NCBI GenBank assembly: GCA_937927945.1 | Contig: CALEYW010000018.1 | Span: 1-64,000 of the forward strand | Origin: an uncultured candidate division WPS-2 bacterium | GTDB taxonomy: Bacteria; Vulcanimicrobiota; Vulcanimicrobiia; Vulcanimicrobiales; Vulcanimicrobiaceae | Reading direction: 5' to 3' | DNA: 64,000 bases | In this document: positions 6,878-14,332 of the stretch, piece after piece | Numbering within the stretch: the stretch's first letter is position 1 | Layout: the number at the start of each line of letters is the position of its first letter | Position numbers and translations under genes: made by a program | The notes under the pieces: generated by a model | Database searches by the model: none | What the model was told of the DNA's origin: nothing | Seen by the model: only the letters and a program-made list of their open reading frames with translations

Positions 6878-9451
6878 TTATCGAGCGCCGGCACGTCGCT
6901 CGACGATGACGCCTTCGCGGATCGCGGACGCCACGGCCTGACGGCGGCCGCTGCAGCCGAGCTTTCGGCAGATCGTCCGGATGTGAACGTCGATCGTTTG
7001 GGAGCTGCGGTCGAGCTCGGCGCCGATCTCTTTACTAGTGGCGCCGGCGGCCACTCGTTCGAGGACGATCCGTTCGGTCTCACTCAGCAGGCCGAAGCGG
7101 GCCCGATCGGTCGACGGCAAAGGGAGCGCCCCGAGAAAGCGCGCCACGCCGCCGAGGTCGAGCGTTTCGAGCCGATCGAGGCATTCGGCGAGCGGCGGCT
7201 CACCGTGCCACCCGCTGGTCCACCGGGCGTGCAGCGCGCGGATCGCATCGACCAAGGCTTCGAAGCGCGGCCCGCCCTTCCGGGCGAGAATCCGCAGCCC
7301 CGCAAGGCCGCTGCGCGCTCGGCCCTCGTGGGCCAACAAAATCGTTGCGATCGCAAGATACGCCTGCGTCCGAAGCGCCCAGCGGTCGCTGGGGTCGACC
7401 TTGCGCAGTGCTTTGCGGCTGCGGAGCATGGCTTGCGTGGCATCGCCCCGACGGCCCGCGGCGGCGGCGTAGACCGCAGCTTCGGCCCAGCGTTGTGCTC
7501 GCCGATCGTCGTCGAATTGATTCTCGGCGCTCGGCGCGAGCAGCGAATACGCATGATCGAAGCGGCCGTCCCAGCTCGCGCGCAGCGCCTGCGCAGGCAA
7601 GAGCGCTTCGCTTGCCACCGGAGTGAGAAAGACCTCCAACTCGCGCAGCTCCGCATCGAGCCGTTCGATCGCGGCGACATCGCCGGCGAGGACCTCGAGT
7701 TCGTAGACGTTGAGGGTTGCGAAGAGGCGCAGTTGCGGGCTGCCGGCTTTGCGCGCCGATTCGGCGAGCCGATGGAGATAGCGGCGGCTCGCAGCCGCAT
7801 CGTCGTCGACATCGATCGCGAGGACGTACAGCACGCTCAACGCGCGCGCGGCCACGTCGTAGTTTAGCGCCGACTCGGCGAGTTCGAGCGCGCTGGTCGC
7901 AAGATCTTTGGCCGACGCAAAGTCGCGATCGTTCAGCGCCACGAACGCCGCTTGGTGAAGAATTCGCGCGCGTTGAACGGGGTCGCGCACTTCGCGGAGT
8001 CCCTGCAACGCACGCCGCGCTGCGGAACGGGCTTCATTCATCTTCCGCGCCGTAACGTAGGCCGTTCCCATCAGCGCCCACAGCGCTGCGTCGAGTTCGC
8101 TCTTTTCAACGGTACGCGCAGTTTCGTCTTCGAGCAGTGCGACGGCATCGGGGCGCTCGCGACGCACCAGCTCGAGACCGAAGCGCACGACGATCTCGCG
8201 GCGCAATGCGGGACCTGCGGCATCGAGCGCGATGTGGAACCACGCCTCGGCGAGATCGAACTGATCGTCGAGCGACGCGAGTGCGGCCTTCAGCGCAAGG
8301 CCGAGTGGTCGCGCTCGGAGCTCTTCATCAGGAATCGCAGCGAGCGCCTCTCGGACCACCGTCGTCTCGCCAAGGTCGATCGGGTCGAACCCGCGCGATT
8401 CGAGCGCGTCGGCGATACGTGCCGGATCACCGCCGCGAATCCGCAGCACGATGCCGTCCGACCAGCGGCCGACGGCGGCAAGTGCAGCAGCGACTTCGTC
8501 GATCAAGCGCGCGCGCCGCTCCGCGTCGAGCCCGTCCATCCGCGCCAGAACGACGCGCCGGTATGGATCGTGATATGCGAACCATCCGCCGTCCACATCA
8601 TAGATGAAGCCCAACTCTGCGAGTTCGGCGATCGCGTCGGAGGCGACGTATCCGAGGCGGACGAGGAGCGCTTCATCGAAGCGGGCGGCGAGGGCACTGT
8701 GAAAGACGCGATCCTGCGCCGTTGCGTCACGCGCGCGCAGTGCCGCATCGACCAACGCGTCGTAGAGTGCCTCGCGCGACTCTGAAGCGTCCGTGATCCC
8801 GGCACTCAACGCGACGGACAGGCCTAACGGCCAGCCTTCGGTACGTTCGTGCAACTGCTGCAGTGCGCGCTCGTCGAGCGGCACCCGCATGGTCGTCGCC
8901 GCAGACCGCAGCTCGTCGAAATCGACGCGAAGGTCGGCGTCGTCGACGGGAAGGTTGATGATCCCCGTCGCCATCCATCGTGCGACGGGCAGAAAGCCCG
9001 TGTCGCGTCCGATCAAGATCCAGCGCAAGCGCGGGACGGTCGCATCGATCAAATGCGTCAGGAACTCCGCGATTCGCGGCACCGCCAGCACATGGTGCAG
9101 CTGATCGAGAACGATCGTCGTTTCGATCGCGGTCAGATGCTCGCGCGCCCAAGCTAGCGCAGCATCGTCGTCTTCATCCGCGGCGAAGCGCAGGGCAGCC
9201 GAGGCTCCGGACGAGCGCATCGCCGGGATCAGCTCTCCGAATGCCGCTCCGAAGCCGCGAAGGAATTCCGACGGCGACGCATGTTCGGGCGCAGCATCGA
9301 AGCGAACGTACGGAATGTGTCGCAGCGCGAGATATTCCCGCACCGCGGTGCTCTTGCCGCTTCCCGCGCTCGCAACGACAAGCGCCGCCGGTGCTTCCAC
9401 GGCAACGTCGATGCGGGCGTATAAACGCTCGCGAGAAAAAACGGCGGCCAA
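6878..9451 (-). CDS. MalT-type LuxR-family transcriptional regulator with N-terminal ATPase
   Basis: 857 residues. The apparent start is TTG, with GGAGG 13 nt upstream, so the start is uncertain by a few codons. Walker A is ASAGSGKST (27-35), and a Walker B-like strand TIVLDQ lies near 115. The middle (about 350-750) is alpha-helical, TPR-like and Ala/Arg-rich, as in MalT and similar signal-transduction ATPases. A LuxR helix-turn-helix closes the protein (about 790-850; SKEIGAELDRSSQTIDVHI). The inducer is unknown. It is not clearly linked to a neighbour: tRNA-Met lies upstream, and a 122-bp gap separates it from the HD-GYP gene downstream. Confidence 0.88.
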   Translation of the reverse strand: MAAVFSRERLYARIDVAVEAPAALVVASAGSGKSTAVREYLALRHIPYVRFDAAPEHASPSEFLRGFGAAFGELIPAMRSSGASAALRFAADEDDDAALAWAREHLTAIETTIVLDQLHHVLAVPRIAEFLTHLIDATVPRLRWILIGRDTGFLPVARWMATGIINLPVDDADLRVDFDELRSAATTMRVPLDERALQQLHERTEGWPLGLSVALSAGITDASESREALYDALVDAALRARDATAQDRVFHSALAARFDEALLVRLGYVASDAIAELAELGFIYDVDGGWFAYHDPYRRVVLARMDGLDAERRARLIDEVAAALAAVGRWSDGIVLRIRGGDPARIADALESRGFDPIDLGETTVVREALAAIPDEELRARPLGLALKAALASLDDQFDLAEAWFHIALDAAGPALRREIVVRFGLELVRRERPDAVALLEDETARTVEKSELDAALWALMGTAYVTARKMNEARSAARRALQGLREVRDPVQRARILHQAAFVALNDRDFASAKDLATSALELAESALNYDVAARALSVLYVLAIDVDDDAAASRRYLHRLAESARKAGSPQLRLFATLNVYELEVLAGDVAAIERLDAELRELEVFLTPVASEALLPAQALRASWDGRFDHAYSLLAPSAENQFDDDRRAQRWAEAAVYAAAAGRRGDATQAMLRSRKALRKVDPSDRWALRTQAYLAIATILLAHEGRARSGLAGLRILARKGGPRFEALVDAIRALHARWTSGWHGEPPLAECLDRLETLDLGGVARFLGALPLPSTDRARFGLLSETERIVLERVAAGATSKEIGAELDRSSQTIDVHIRTICRKLGCSGRRQAVASAIREGVIVERRAGAR

Positions 9452-9486
9452 CGAGGCGATACGGCCTCCCGGAATGAGGAAAAGCG

Positions 9487-9558
9487 TGGGCCCGGCTGGA
9501 TTCGAACCAGCGCGCTACCAGTTATGAGCCGGCTGCTCTACCGCTGAGCTACGGGCCC
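9487..9558 (-). tRNA. tRNA-Met or tRNA-Ile2 (anticodon CAT), CCA not encoded
   Basis: The reverse complement gives acceptor GGGCCCG / CGGGCCC plus A73, a D-arm AGCTCAGCGGTAGAGC, anticodon loop CTCATAA and T-arm GGTTCGAATCC. The first pair is G-C, so this is not an initiator. Elongator Met and lysidine-modified Ile2 cannot be separated by eye. Unlike tRNA-Glu in this window, the 3' CCA is not encoded (CGC follows). Confidence 0.93.
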
Positions 9559-9610
9559 GCGCTTCCTCGTTCATTCGGCGCCACGGGCGGTGAAGTCCCC
9601 GCGCCCCCTT

Positions 9611-9640
9611 GCCGGGCTAGCCTCTGCCGGGCTAGCCTCT
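9611..9640. repeat. perfect 15-bp tandem duplication spanning the eno stop codon
   Basis: GCCGGGCTAGCCTCT occurs twice back to back (9611-9625 and 9626-9640). On the minus strand each copy contains the TAG that ends enolase, so a second in-line copy of the end of the gene follows the true stop. Confidence 0.9.
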
Positions 9641-10957
9641 GGAGAGAGCTTTGAACGCGCTCCTCCCGGGGTAGCGCGCCGTGGTGGGGCCGAGCTCGTC
9701 GGCGATTGCCATGAGGCGGTTGTACTTGGCGGTCCGGTCGCTGCGGGCCAGCGAGCCGGTCTTGATCTGGCCGGCGCCCGTGGCGACCGCGAGGTCGGCG
9801 ATCGTCGTGTCTTCCGTCTCGCCCGAGCGATGGGAGATGACCGCGCGATAGCCCGCCTTATGGGCCATCTCCACGGCGTCGAGCGTTTCCGTGAGCGTCC
9901 CGATCTGGTTGACCTTGACCAGGATCGCGTTGGCGCTGCCCTCGCGGATGCCGCGCTCGAGCCGCTCGACGTTGGTGACGAAGAGGTCGTCCCCGACCAG
10001 CTGGACGCGAGCGCCGAGCGTACGGTTCAGCAGCTGCCAGCCCTCCCAATCATCTTCGCCCAGCCCGTCCTCGATCGAGACGATCGGATAGTTGCGGCAG
10101 AGCCCTTCGTACAGCCCGACCATCTGCGCCGAGTCGAACGGATGGTCGTCCGGCTTGTGCGGCCAGTATTTGCCGTCGCGGAAGAACTCGGTCGCGGCGG
10201 CGTCGAGCGCGATGCCGACCTGCTCGCCGGGCACGTAGCCAGCCTTCTCGATCGCTTTCACGAGCATCGTGAGCGCGTCGTCGATCGTGTCGAGCTTCGG
10301 CGCATAGCCGCCTTCGTCACCGACGAGGGTCTGGTGTCCGGCGTCATGCAGCGTCTTGCCCAGCGTGTGAAAGATCTCCGCGCCGCAACGGACGGCGTCG
10401 GCGATGTTCGTCGCGCCGAGCGGCACGATCATGCACTCTTGAAATTGCAGCGCGCCTTCGGCGTGCTTGCCGCCGTTGATGACGTTCATCATCGGCACCG
10501 GCAGCGTCGCCGCGGACGGTCCGCCCAGATAGCGATAGAGCGGCACGCCGAGCGACACGGCAGCTGCGCGCGCGACGGCGAGCGAGACGCCGAGCAGCGC
10601 GTTCGCGCCGAGATTCGCTTTGTTCGGCGTGCCGTCGAGCTCGATCAGCGTGCGATCGATCTCGCGCTGCGACGTCGCGTCGAGCCCTTCGAGCGCCGGG
10701 CCCAGAATCTCGTTCACGGCGGCGACGGCTTTGAGCACGCCTTTCCCGTTGTAGCGTTTCGGATCGCCGTCGCGCTTCTCGACCGCTTCGTAGGCGCCCG
10801 TCGACGCGCCCGACGGGACGAGCGCCTCTTCGACCGCGCCGAACGAGGTCGCGACCGCGACCGCGATCGTCGGATTTCCGCGTGAGTCGAGCACTTCGCG
10901 GGCGCGAACGCTCTCGATGAGGGGGCGGCCGTTGCCGCGCAGCGACTCTATCGACAT
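9632..10957 (-). CDS. eno: enolase (phosphopyruvate hydratase)
   Basis: 441 residues from the ATG at 10957, 4 bp after the ndk stop. The longer open frame to 11185 only overlaps ndk. Enolase converts 2-phosphoglycerate to phosphoenolpyruvate in the cytosol. The family pattern is clear from end to end: AREVLDSRGNPT at 19-30, GGKHAEGALQFQE, the metal-site IEDGLGEDDW, the catalytic-Lys strand ILVKVNQIG, and the C-terminal ISHRSGETEDTTIADLAV. The length is normal. It forms a two-gene unit with ndk. The stop codon lies in a 15-bp tandem duplication. Confidence 0.98.
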   Translation of the reverse strand: MSIESLRGNGRPLIESVRAREVLDSRGNPTIAVAVATSFGAVEEALVPSGASTGAYEAVEKRDGDPKRYNGKGVLKAVAAVNEILGPALEGLDATSQREIDRTLIELDGTPNKANLGANALLGVSLAVARAAAVSLGVPLYRYLGGPSAATLPVPMMNVINGGKHAEGALQFQECMIVPLGATNIADAVRCGAEIFHTLGKTLHDAGHQTLVGDEGGYAPKLDTIDDALTMLVKAIEKAGYVPGEQVGIALDAAATEFFRDGKYWPHKPDDHPFDSAQMVGLYEGLCRNYPIVSIEDGLGEDDWEGWQLLNRTLGARVQLVGDDLFVTNVERLERGIREGSANAILVKVNQIGTLTETLDAVEMAHKAGYRAVISHRSGETEDTTIADLAVATGAGQIKTGSLARSDRTAKYNRLMAIADELGPTTARYPGRSAFKALSRG

Positions 10958-10961
10958 CAGA

Positions 10962-11420
10962 CTACTTCGCAGCGAGCCAGATCGCGAGCGCGTGCGCGCG
11001 CGGAAACAGCTCGTCCTCGCGGAAGAAGATCGCGATCTCACGCTCGGCCGACGCCGGTGCGTCCGACCCGTGCACGAGGTTGCGGCCGATCGTCTGACCG
11101 TAGTCGCCGCGGATCGTCCCCGGCGTCGCCTTGATCGGGTTGGTCGCACCAATCGTCGAACGGCATCCTTCGATCGCGTCCTCACCCTCGATCACCATCG
11201 CGACGACGGGCGTGGCGGTGATGTAATCGACGAGGCCGGCGAAGAACGGCTTGCCGTCGTGTTCGGCGTAGTGCCGCTTCGCCTGCTCCTGGGTCACCTG
11301 CATCAATTTCAGGCCGAGGACCGCGTAACCGCGCCGCTCGAAGCGCGCGAGGATCTCGCCGGCGAGTCCGCGGACGACCGCATCGGCTTTTGCAAGAATC
11401 AAGGTCCGTTCGAGTGCCAT
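10962..11420 (-). CDS. ndk: nucleoside-diphosphate kinase
   Basis: 152 residues, a normal length. It transfers the gamma-phosphate between nucleoside triphosphates and diphosphates through a phospho-His. The N-terminus LERTLILAKADAVVRG matches the family, although the usual KPD is KAD here. The catalytic His is H117 in NLVHGSD, preceded by GDYGQTIGRN, and the C-terminus carries REDELF. The gene is divergent from birA with 16 bp between starts, and the eno start follows its stop by 4 bp. Confidence 0.96.
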   Translation of the reverse strand: MALERTLILAKADAVVRGLAGEILARFERRGYAVLGLKLMQVTQEQAKRHYAEHDGKPFFAGLVDYITATPVVAMVIEGEDAIEGCRSTIGATNPIKATPGTIRGDYGQTIGRNLVHGSDAPASAEREIAIFFREDELFPRAHALAIWLAAK

Positions 11421-11436
11421 AGCGGAGGGGCTATTT

Positions 11437-12234
11437 GTGCCGGACGATGACGTACCTCTCCTCGATGCCGAACGAGTGCGCAACGCGCTCGCCGGAACCC
11501 GCTTCGCCGACGTGCGCGCCGTGCGCGAGACGGGCAGCACGAACGACGACGCGGCGGCGCTGCTCGGCGATGCGTCGGCGGCCGGTGCGACCTTGGTCGC
11601 AGAGTTCCAGACGTCCGGTCGCGGGCGCACAGCGGGACGGGCCTGGATCGCACCGGCCGGCAGCGCGTTGCTCTTCACGACGATCCTTCCGGTGAACGTC
11701 GCCGCCGCAGCGCTCTGGGCAGTGCCGTTCTGGGCGGCGCTCGCGGTCGCCGACGGGGTCGAAGAGGGCTGCGGCGTGCGGCTCGACCTGCGCTGGCCGA
11801 ACGACCTCGATCTCGGCGCGCGCAAGGCGGCCGGGATCCTCTGCACGTCGCGGGTGGCCGGCAGCGAGGCGCAGGTCGGCTGCGGCATCGGTCTCAACGT
11901 GCGCCGCCCCGGCGACGCCGCGCTCGCCGCGATCGTTCCGCCGCCGGCGTACCTCTCCGACGTCGCGCCGCACGTCGAACGAGAGGCCGTGCTGGCCGGC
12001 ATTCTCGGCGCGATGGACGGCCTGGTCGACGCGCTCGCCCGACCGGACGCGATCGCGCGGGCCTGGGAAGAACGCGCCGGCCTGCACGGGCGGCCCTACC
12101 GGCTCAGACTCGACGCCGACGGCACGGTGATCGCCGGGACGGCCGTCCGGCTCGACCCCGAAGGCGGCCTCGTCGTCGAGGTCGAGGGACGCGAGCGCAT
12201 CGTCTACCTCGCGGACGCGCGCGTCGTGACGTAG
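11437..12234 (+). CDS. birA: biotin--[acetyl-CoA-carboxylase] ligase (no HTH domain)
   Basis: 265 residues from a GTG with GGAGGGG 6 nt upstream. The catalytic domain of biotin-protein ligase is visible: ETGSTNDDA (about 31-39), QTSGRGRTAGRAW near 58-70, the WPNDLDLGARKAAGIL substrate and ATP segment, and GCGIGLNV. A small SH3-like C-terminal domain follows. The N-terminal winged helix of E. coli BirA is absent, so this is a monofunctional ligase that attaches biotin to carboxylase carrier proteins and does not repress biotin genes. Confidence 0.93.
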   Translation: MPDDDVPLLDAERVRNALAGTRFADVRAVRETGSTNDDAAALLGDASAAGATLVAEFQTSGRGRTAGRAWIAPAGSALLFTTILPVNVAAAALWAVPFWAALAVADGVEEGCGVRLDLRWPNDLDLGARKAAGILCTSRVAGSEAQVGCGIGLNVRRPGDAALAAIVPPPAYLSDVAPHVEREAVLAGILGAMDGLVDALARPDAIARAWEERAGLHGRPYRLRLDADGTVIAGTAVRLDPEGGLVVEVEGRERIVYLADARVVT

Positions 12235-12249
12235 GCCGCTCTCGGGCGA

Positions 12250-12789
12250 CTAGAGTATTTTGCTGAGCACGACGCAGGCGTGCTCGTCACCCGGCCATTT
12301 GAACAGTCCGACGCCGCGAAAACCGCGCCGATGATAGTACGCGACGAGCGGCGCGTTCTTCGCCGCCGTCTCGCAAGCCAGCTCGATCTTCGCCTCGTCG
12401 CGCGCGAGCCGTTCGACCGCGTCGAGCAGCGCGATCCCGATCCCGCCCTTCTGCTTGCCGGGCGCGACGGCGAACTGGCCGAACGTTCCGACGTGGGCCC
12501 GGCGATACCACTCGATCGCCGCGGCTTCCGACGCGGACGGCGCGCTGCAGTAGGCGACGGTGCCCACGAGCGTCTGCCCGTCCAAGGCGACGAAGCCGAT
12601 TCCGCGCGCCAGCCACTCGCGAGTCACCGCGTCGTCCTGCGTGGCGGCGACGTACTTCATCCCCTGCGCCACGTACGGCGCGTAGGCGGCGTTCAGCAGG
12701 GCCGTGATCGTCGCGACGTCGTGACGGTTCGGATCGAAGCGCTCGATCCGAACCGCTCCGCCGCTACCTTGCGATGCCGCCGAGTGCAA
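12250..12789 (-). CDS. GNAT-family N-acetyltransferase
   Basis: About 179 residues if started at the TTG at 12789. An ATG at 12837 gives 195 residues but overlaps the preceding gene by 74 nt. The GNAT fold begins at about VRIERFDP. The acetyl-CoA loop is GTFGQFAVAPGKQKGGIGIALL, and YYHRRGFRGVGLF forms the closing strand. The substrate is unknown. It is the last gene of the leftward chemoreceptor operon, but this may be read-through rather than shared function. Confidence 0.8.
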   Translation of the reverse strand: MHSAASQGSGGAVRIERFDPNRHDVATITALLNAAYAPYVAQGMKYVAATQDDAVTREWLARGIGFVALDGQTLVGTVAYCSAPSASEAAAIEWYRRAHVGTFGQFAVAPGKQKGGIGIALLDAVERLARDEAKIELACETAAKNAPLVAYYHRRGFRGVGLFKWPGDEHACVVLSKIL

Positions 12790-12979
12790 CGTTCGCCGCC
12801 CCCAGCACTGCGATCGCGTTCGCTTCGGCCGATGCATCGACGCTGAGCGCCAAGTTCGCGGTCGACGTGACGCTTGCCGGTTTCGGAATCATCTTCGCCG
12901 AGACGCCCCCGTCTTTGAGTGTCTTGGTGGCGATCATCGTGTCGGCGTTCGACGCGAAGTACAGGACGACGTCAGCCAT
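12764..12979 (-). CDS. small DUF3343-like protein lacking the usual cysteine
   Basis: 71 residues. The layout (beta strand VVLYFAS, helix DTMIATKTLKDGG, strand AKMIPKP, then a small-residue segment and a C-terminal helix) resembles DUF3343, putative Se/S carrier proteins of about 75 residues. Where family members usually have SCG, this one has STAN, so the expected reactive Cys is missing. It starts 6 bp after the cache-sensor gene and is surely in its operon. Family assignment is by pattern only. A role as partner of the receptor is a guess from position. Confidence 0.5.
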   Translation of the reverse strand: MADVVLYFASNADTMIATKTLKDGGVSAKMIPKPASVTSTANLALSVDASAEANAIAVLGAANVALGGIAR

Positions 12980-12985
12980 CGATCG

Positions 12986-14332
12986 TCACTTCGAGCCGGT
13001 CACCAATTCGTTGAGGCCGGCTGCCACGTCGTTGAGCTCGCCGACGCGCGCGACGGCCTGCTGCGTGCGCTCCGCCATCTCGGTGGCGAGCGCATCGATC
13101 ACGACGACGTCGCCGAGGATCTCCGCGTTGAGCGCCGAGGCGGCCACGATCTTCTCCGAGACACCCTTTGCGGTCGCAACTCCGCCGCTCGACGGAGCGT
13201 CGACCTCGGTCGCCGCCTGCATCAGCAGTTCGCCCTGTCTCTCGACCGCCTCGCGGGTCTGCGCGACGTGATCGCCCGAGACTTCGCTGCCGACGATGAC
13301 CAGCGAGAGTTCCTTTGCCGATTCGCGCACCTGACGGCTGCGCGCAATCAGTTGCCGCGAGATGCGCTCGACGACCGGGATTGCGATGATCAGCCCGATG
13401 ACGATGCCGGCCAAACCCCACAGCAGCAGCGAGTTCACGGTGTGCTGCTGGATGTCGGTGAAGGTTGCCAGCGGGACGCCGAACCAGCGGGCCGCGATCG
13501 GTTGGTTCTGATCGTTGAGGAGCGGTTCGACGCGGGCCAGGTAGCTGACCGATCCTTCGCGGTCGATCCCCGAATACGGCTCCGTGACGTGCCGCAGCTT
13601 CTGCGGCGCGTTCTCGTCCACGAGTCGCGTCCCGTCGGGGCGCGAGATCGAACTCGAGATCAGCTGGTCGCCGAAGATCACGGCGGCCTTCCCGCCGAGC
13701 GCATGCGCCGCCTGATCGACCACGTCATAGTAATGGTTCATCACCAGGCCGCCGTACACGGCACCGATGGTCCGCTGATTCTCATCCGAGATCGGCGTCG
13801 CGGCGATCAGCGCCAGACCGTCGGAAACGCCCTCGTGTCCGGATGCCGCCGCTTCGATTTGCGGCAGCAGCTGTTCCGGCTCGAGTTCGTCGTGCGGCAG
13901 CACCGCCGCGCTGTTGACGGTCTCGCCGCTGAGCGCGCGTGCGATGTACGGCGAGCTCAGCTTGTTTCCGACGGCGCCGGCGTTGGCGCGCGCGATCACT
14001 CGACCGCCCGCGTCGACGACGGTGAGAAACGAAAGTCCGCCCTGTCGCGCGATGCCGGTCAGAGTCCCCTCGAGCATCTTCGTGTTGCGGGCTTTCGCAC
14101 CGCGCTTGATCGCTTCGTTGATCGCCGATTGCGAGACGAGCAGCGAAACCGAATCCTTCTTCTGGTCCCAATATCCGGCGAAACCGGTCGAACCGCTGGT
14201 GACTTGCTGTGCGGCGAGTTTGTTCAGGTCGGTCGCCATCGTCTGGCGCGCCGCGATCGCACTGATCGCGGTGGAGATCAGGATCGCCGCAAGCAGCGTC
14301 CCGATCATCTTCATGCGCAGGCCGAGCTTCAT
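12986..14332 (-). CDS. membrane cache-type sensor with coiled-coil tail, no receptor tip
   Basis: 448 residues. TM1 is at about 8-28 and TM2 at about 320-342 (LLLWGLAGIVIGLIIAIPVV). Between them lies an extracytoplasmic double-cache-like sensor of about 290 residues (LSFLTVVDAGGRVIARAN; GAVYGGLVMNHYYDVVD). The 105-residue cytoplasmic tail is helical and coiled-coil-like, but it lacks the conserved chemoreceptor hairpin tip needed to hold CheA and CheW. The start codon overlaps the stop of the next-upstream chemoreceptor gene (ATGA). The two products probably work as a split receptor, this one supplying ligand sensing. Confidence 0.75.
   Translation of the reverse strand: MKLGLRMKMIGTLLAAILISTAISAIAARQTMATDLNKLAAQQVTSGSTGFAGYWDQKKDSVSLLVSQSAINEAIKRGAKARNTKMLEGTLTGIARQGGLSFLTVVDAGGRVIARANAGAVGNKLSSPYIARALSGETVNSAAVLPHDELEPEQLLPQIEAAASGHEGVSDGLALIAATPISDENQRTIGAVYGGLVMNHYYDVVDQAAHALGGKAAVIFGDQLISSSISRPDGTRLVDENAPQKLRHVTEPYSGIDREGSVSYLARVEPLLNDQNQPIAARWFGVPLATFTDIQQHTVNSLLLWGLAGIVIGLIIAIPVVERISRQLIARSRQVRESAKELSLVIVGSEVSGDHVAQTREAVERQGELLMQAATEVDAPSSGGVATAKGVSEKIVAASALNAEILGDVVVIDALATEMAERTQQAVARVGELNDVAAGLNELVTGSK

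Noticed and set aside
10958..11185. N-terminal extension of enolase to 517 residues
   Set aside because: The extra residues are antisense-quality Arg/Ser sequence over ndk. Enolase homology begins at the ATG at 10957.
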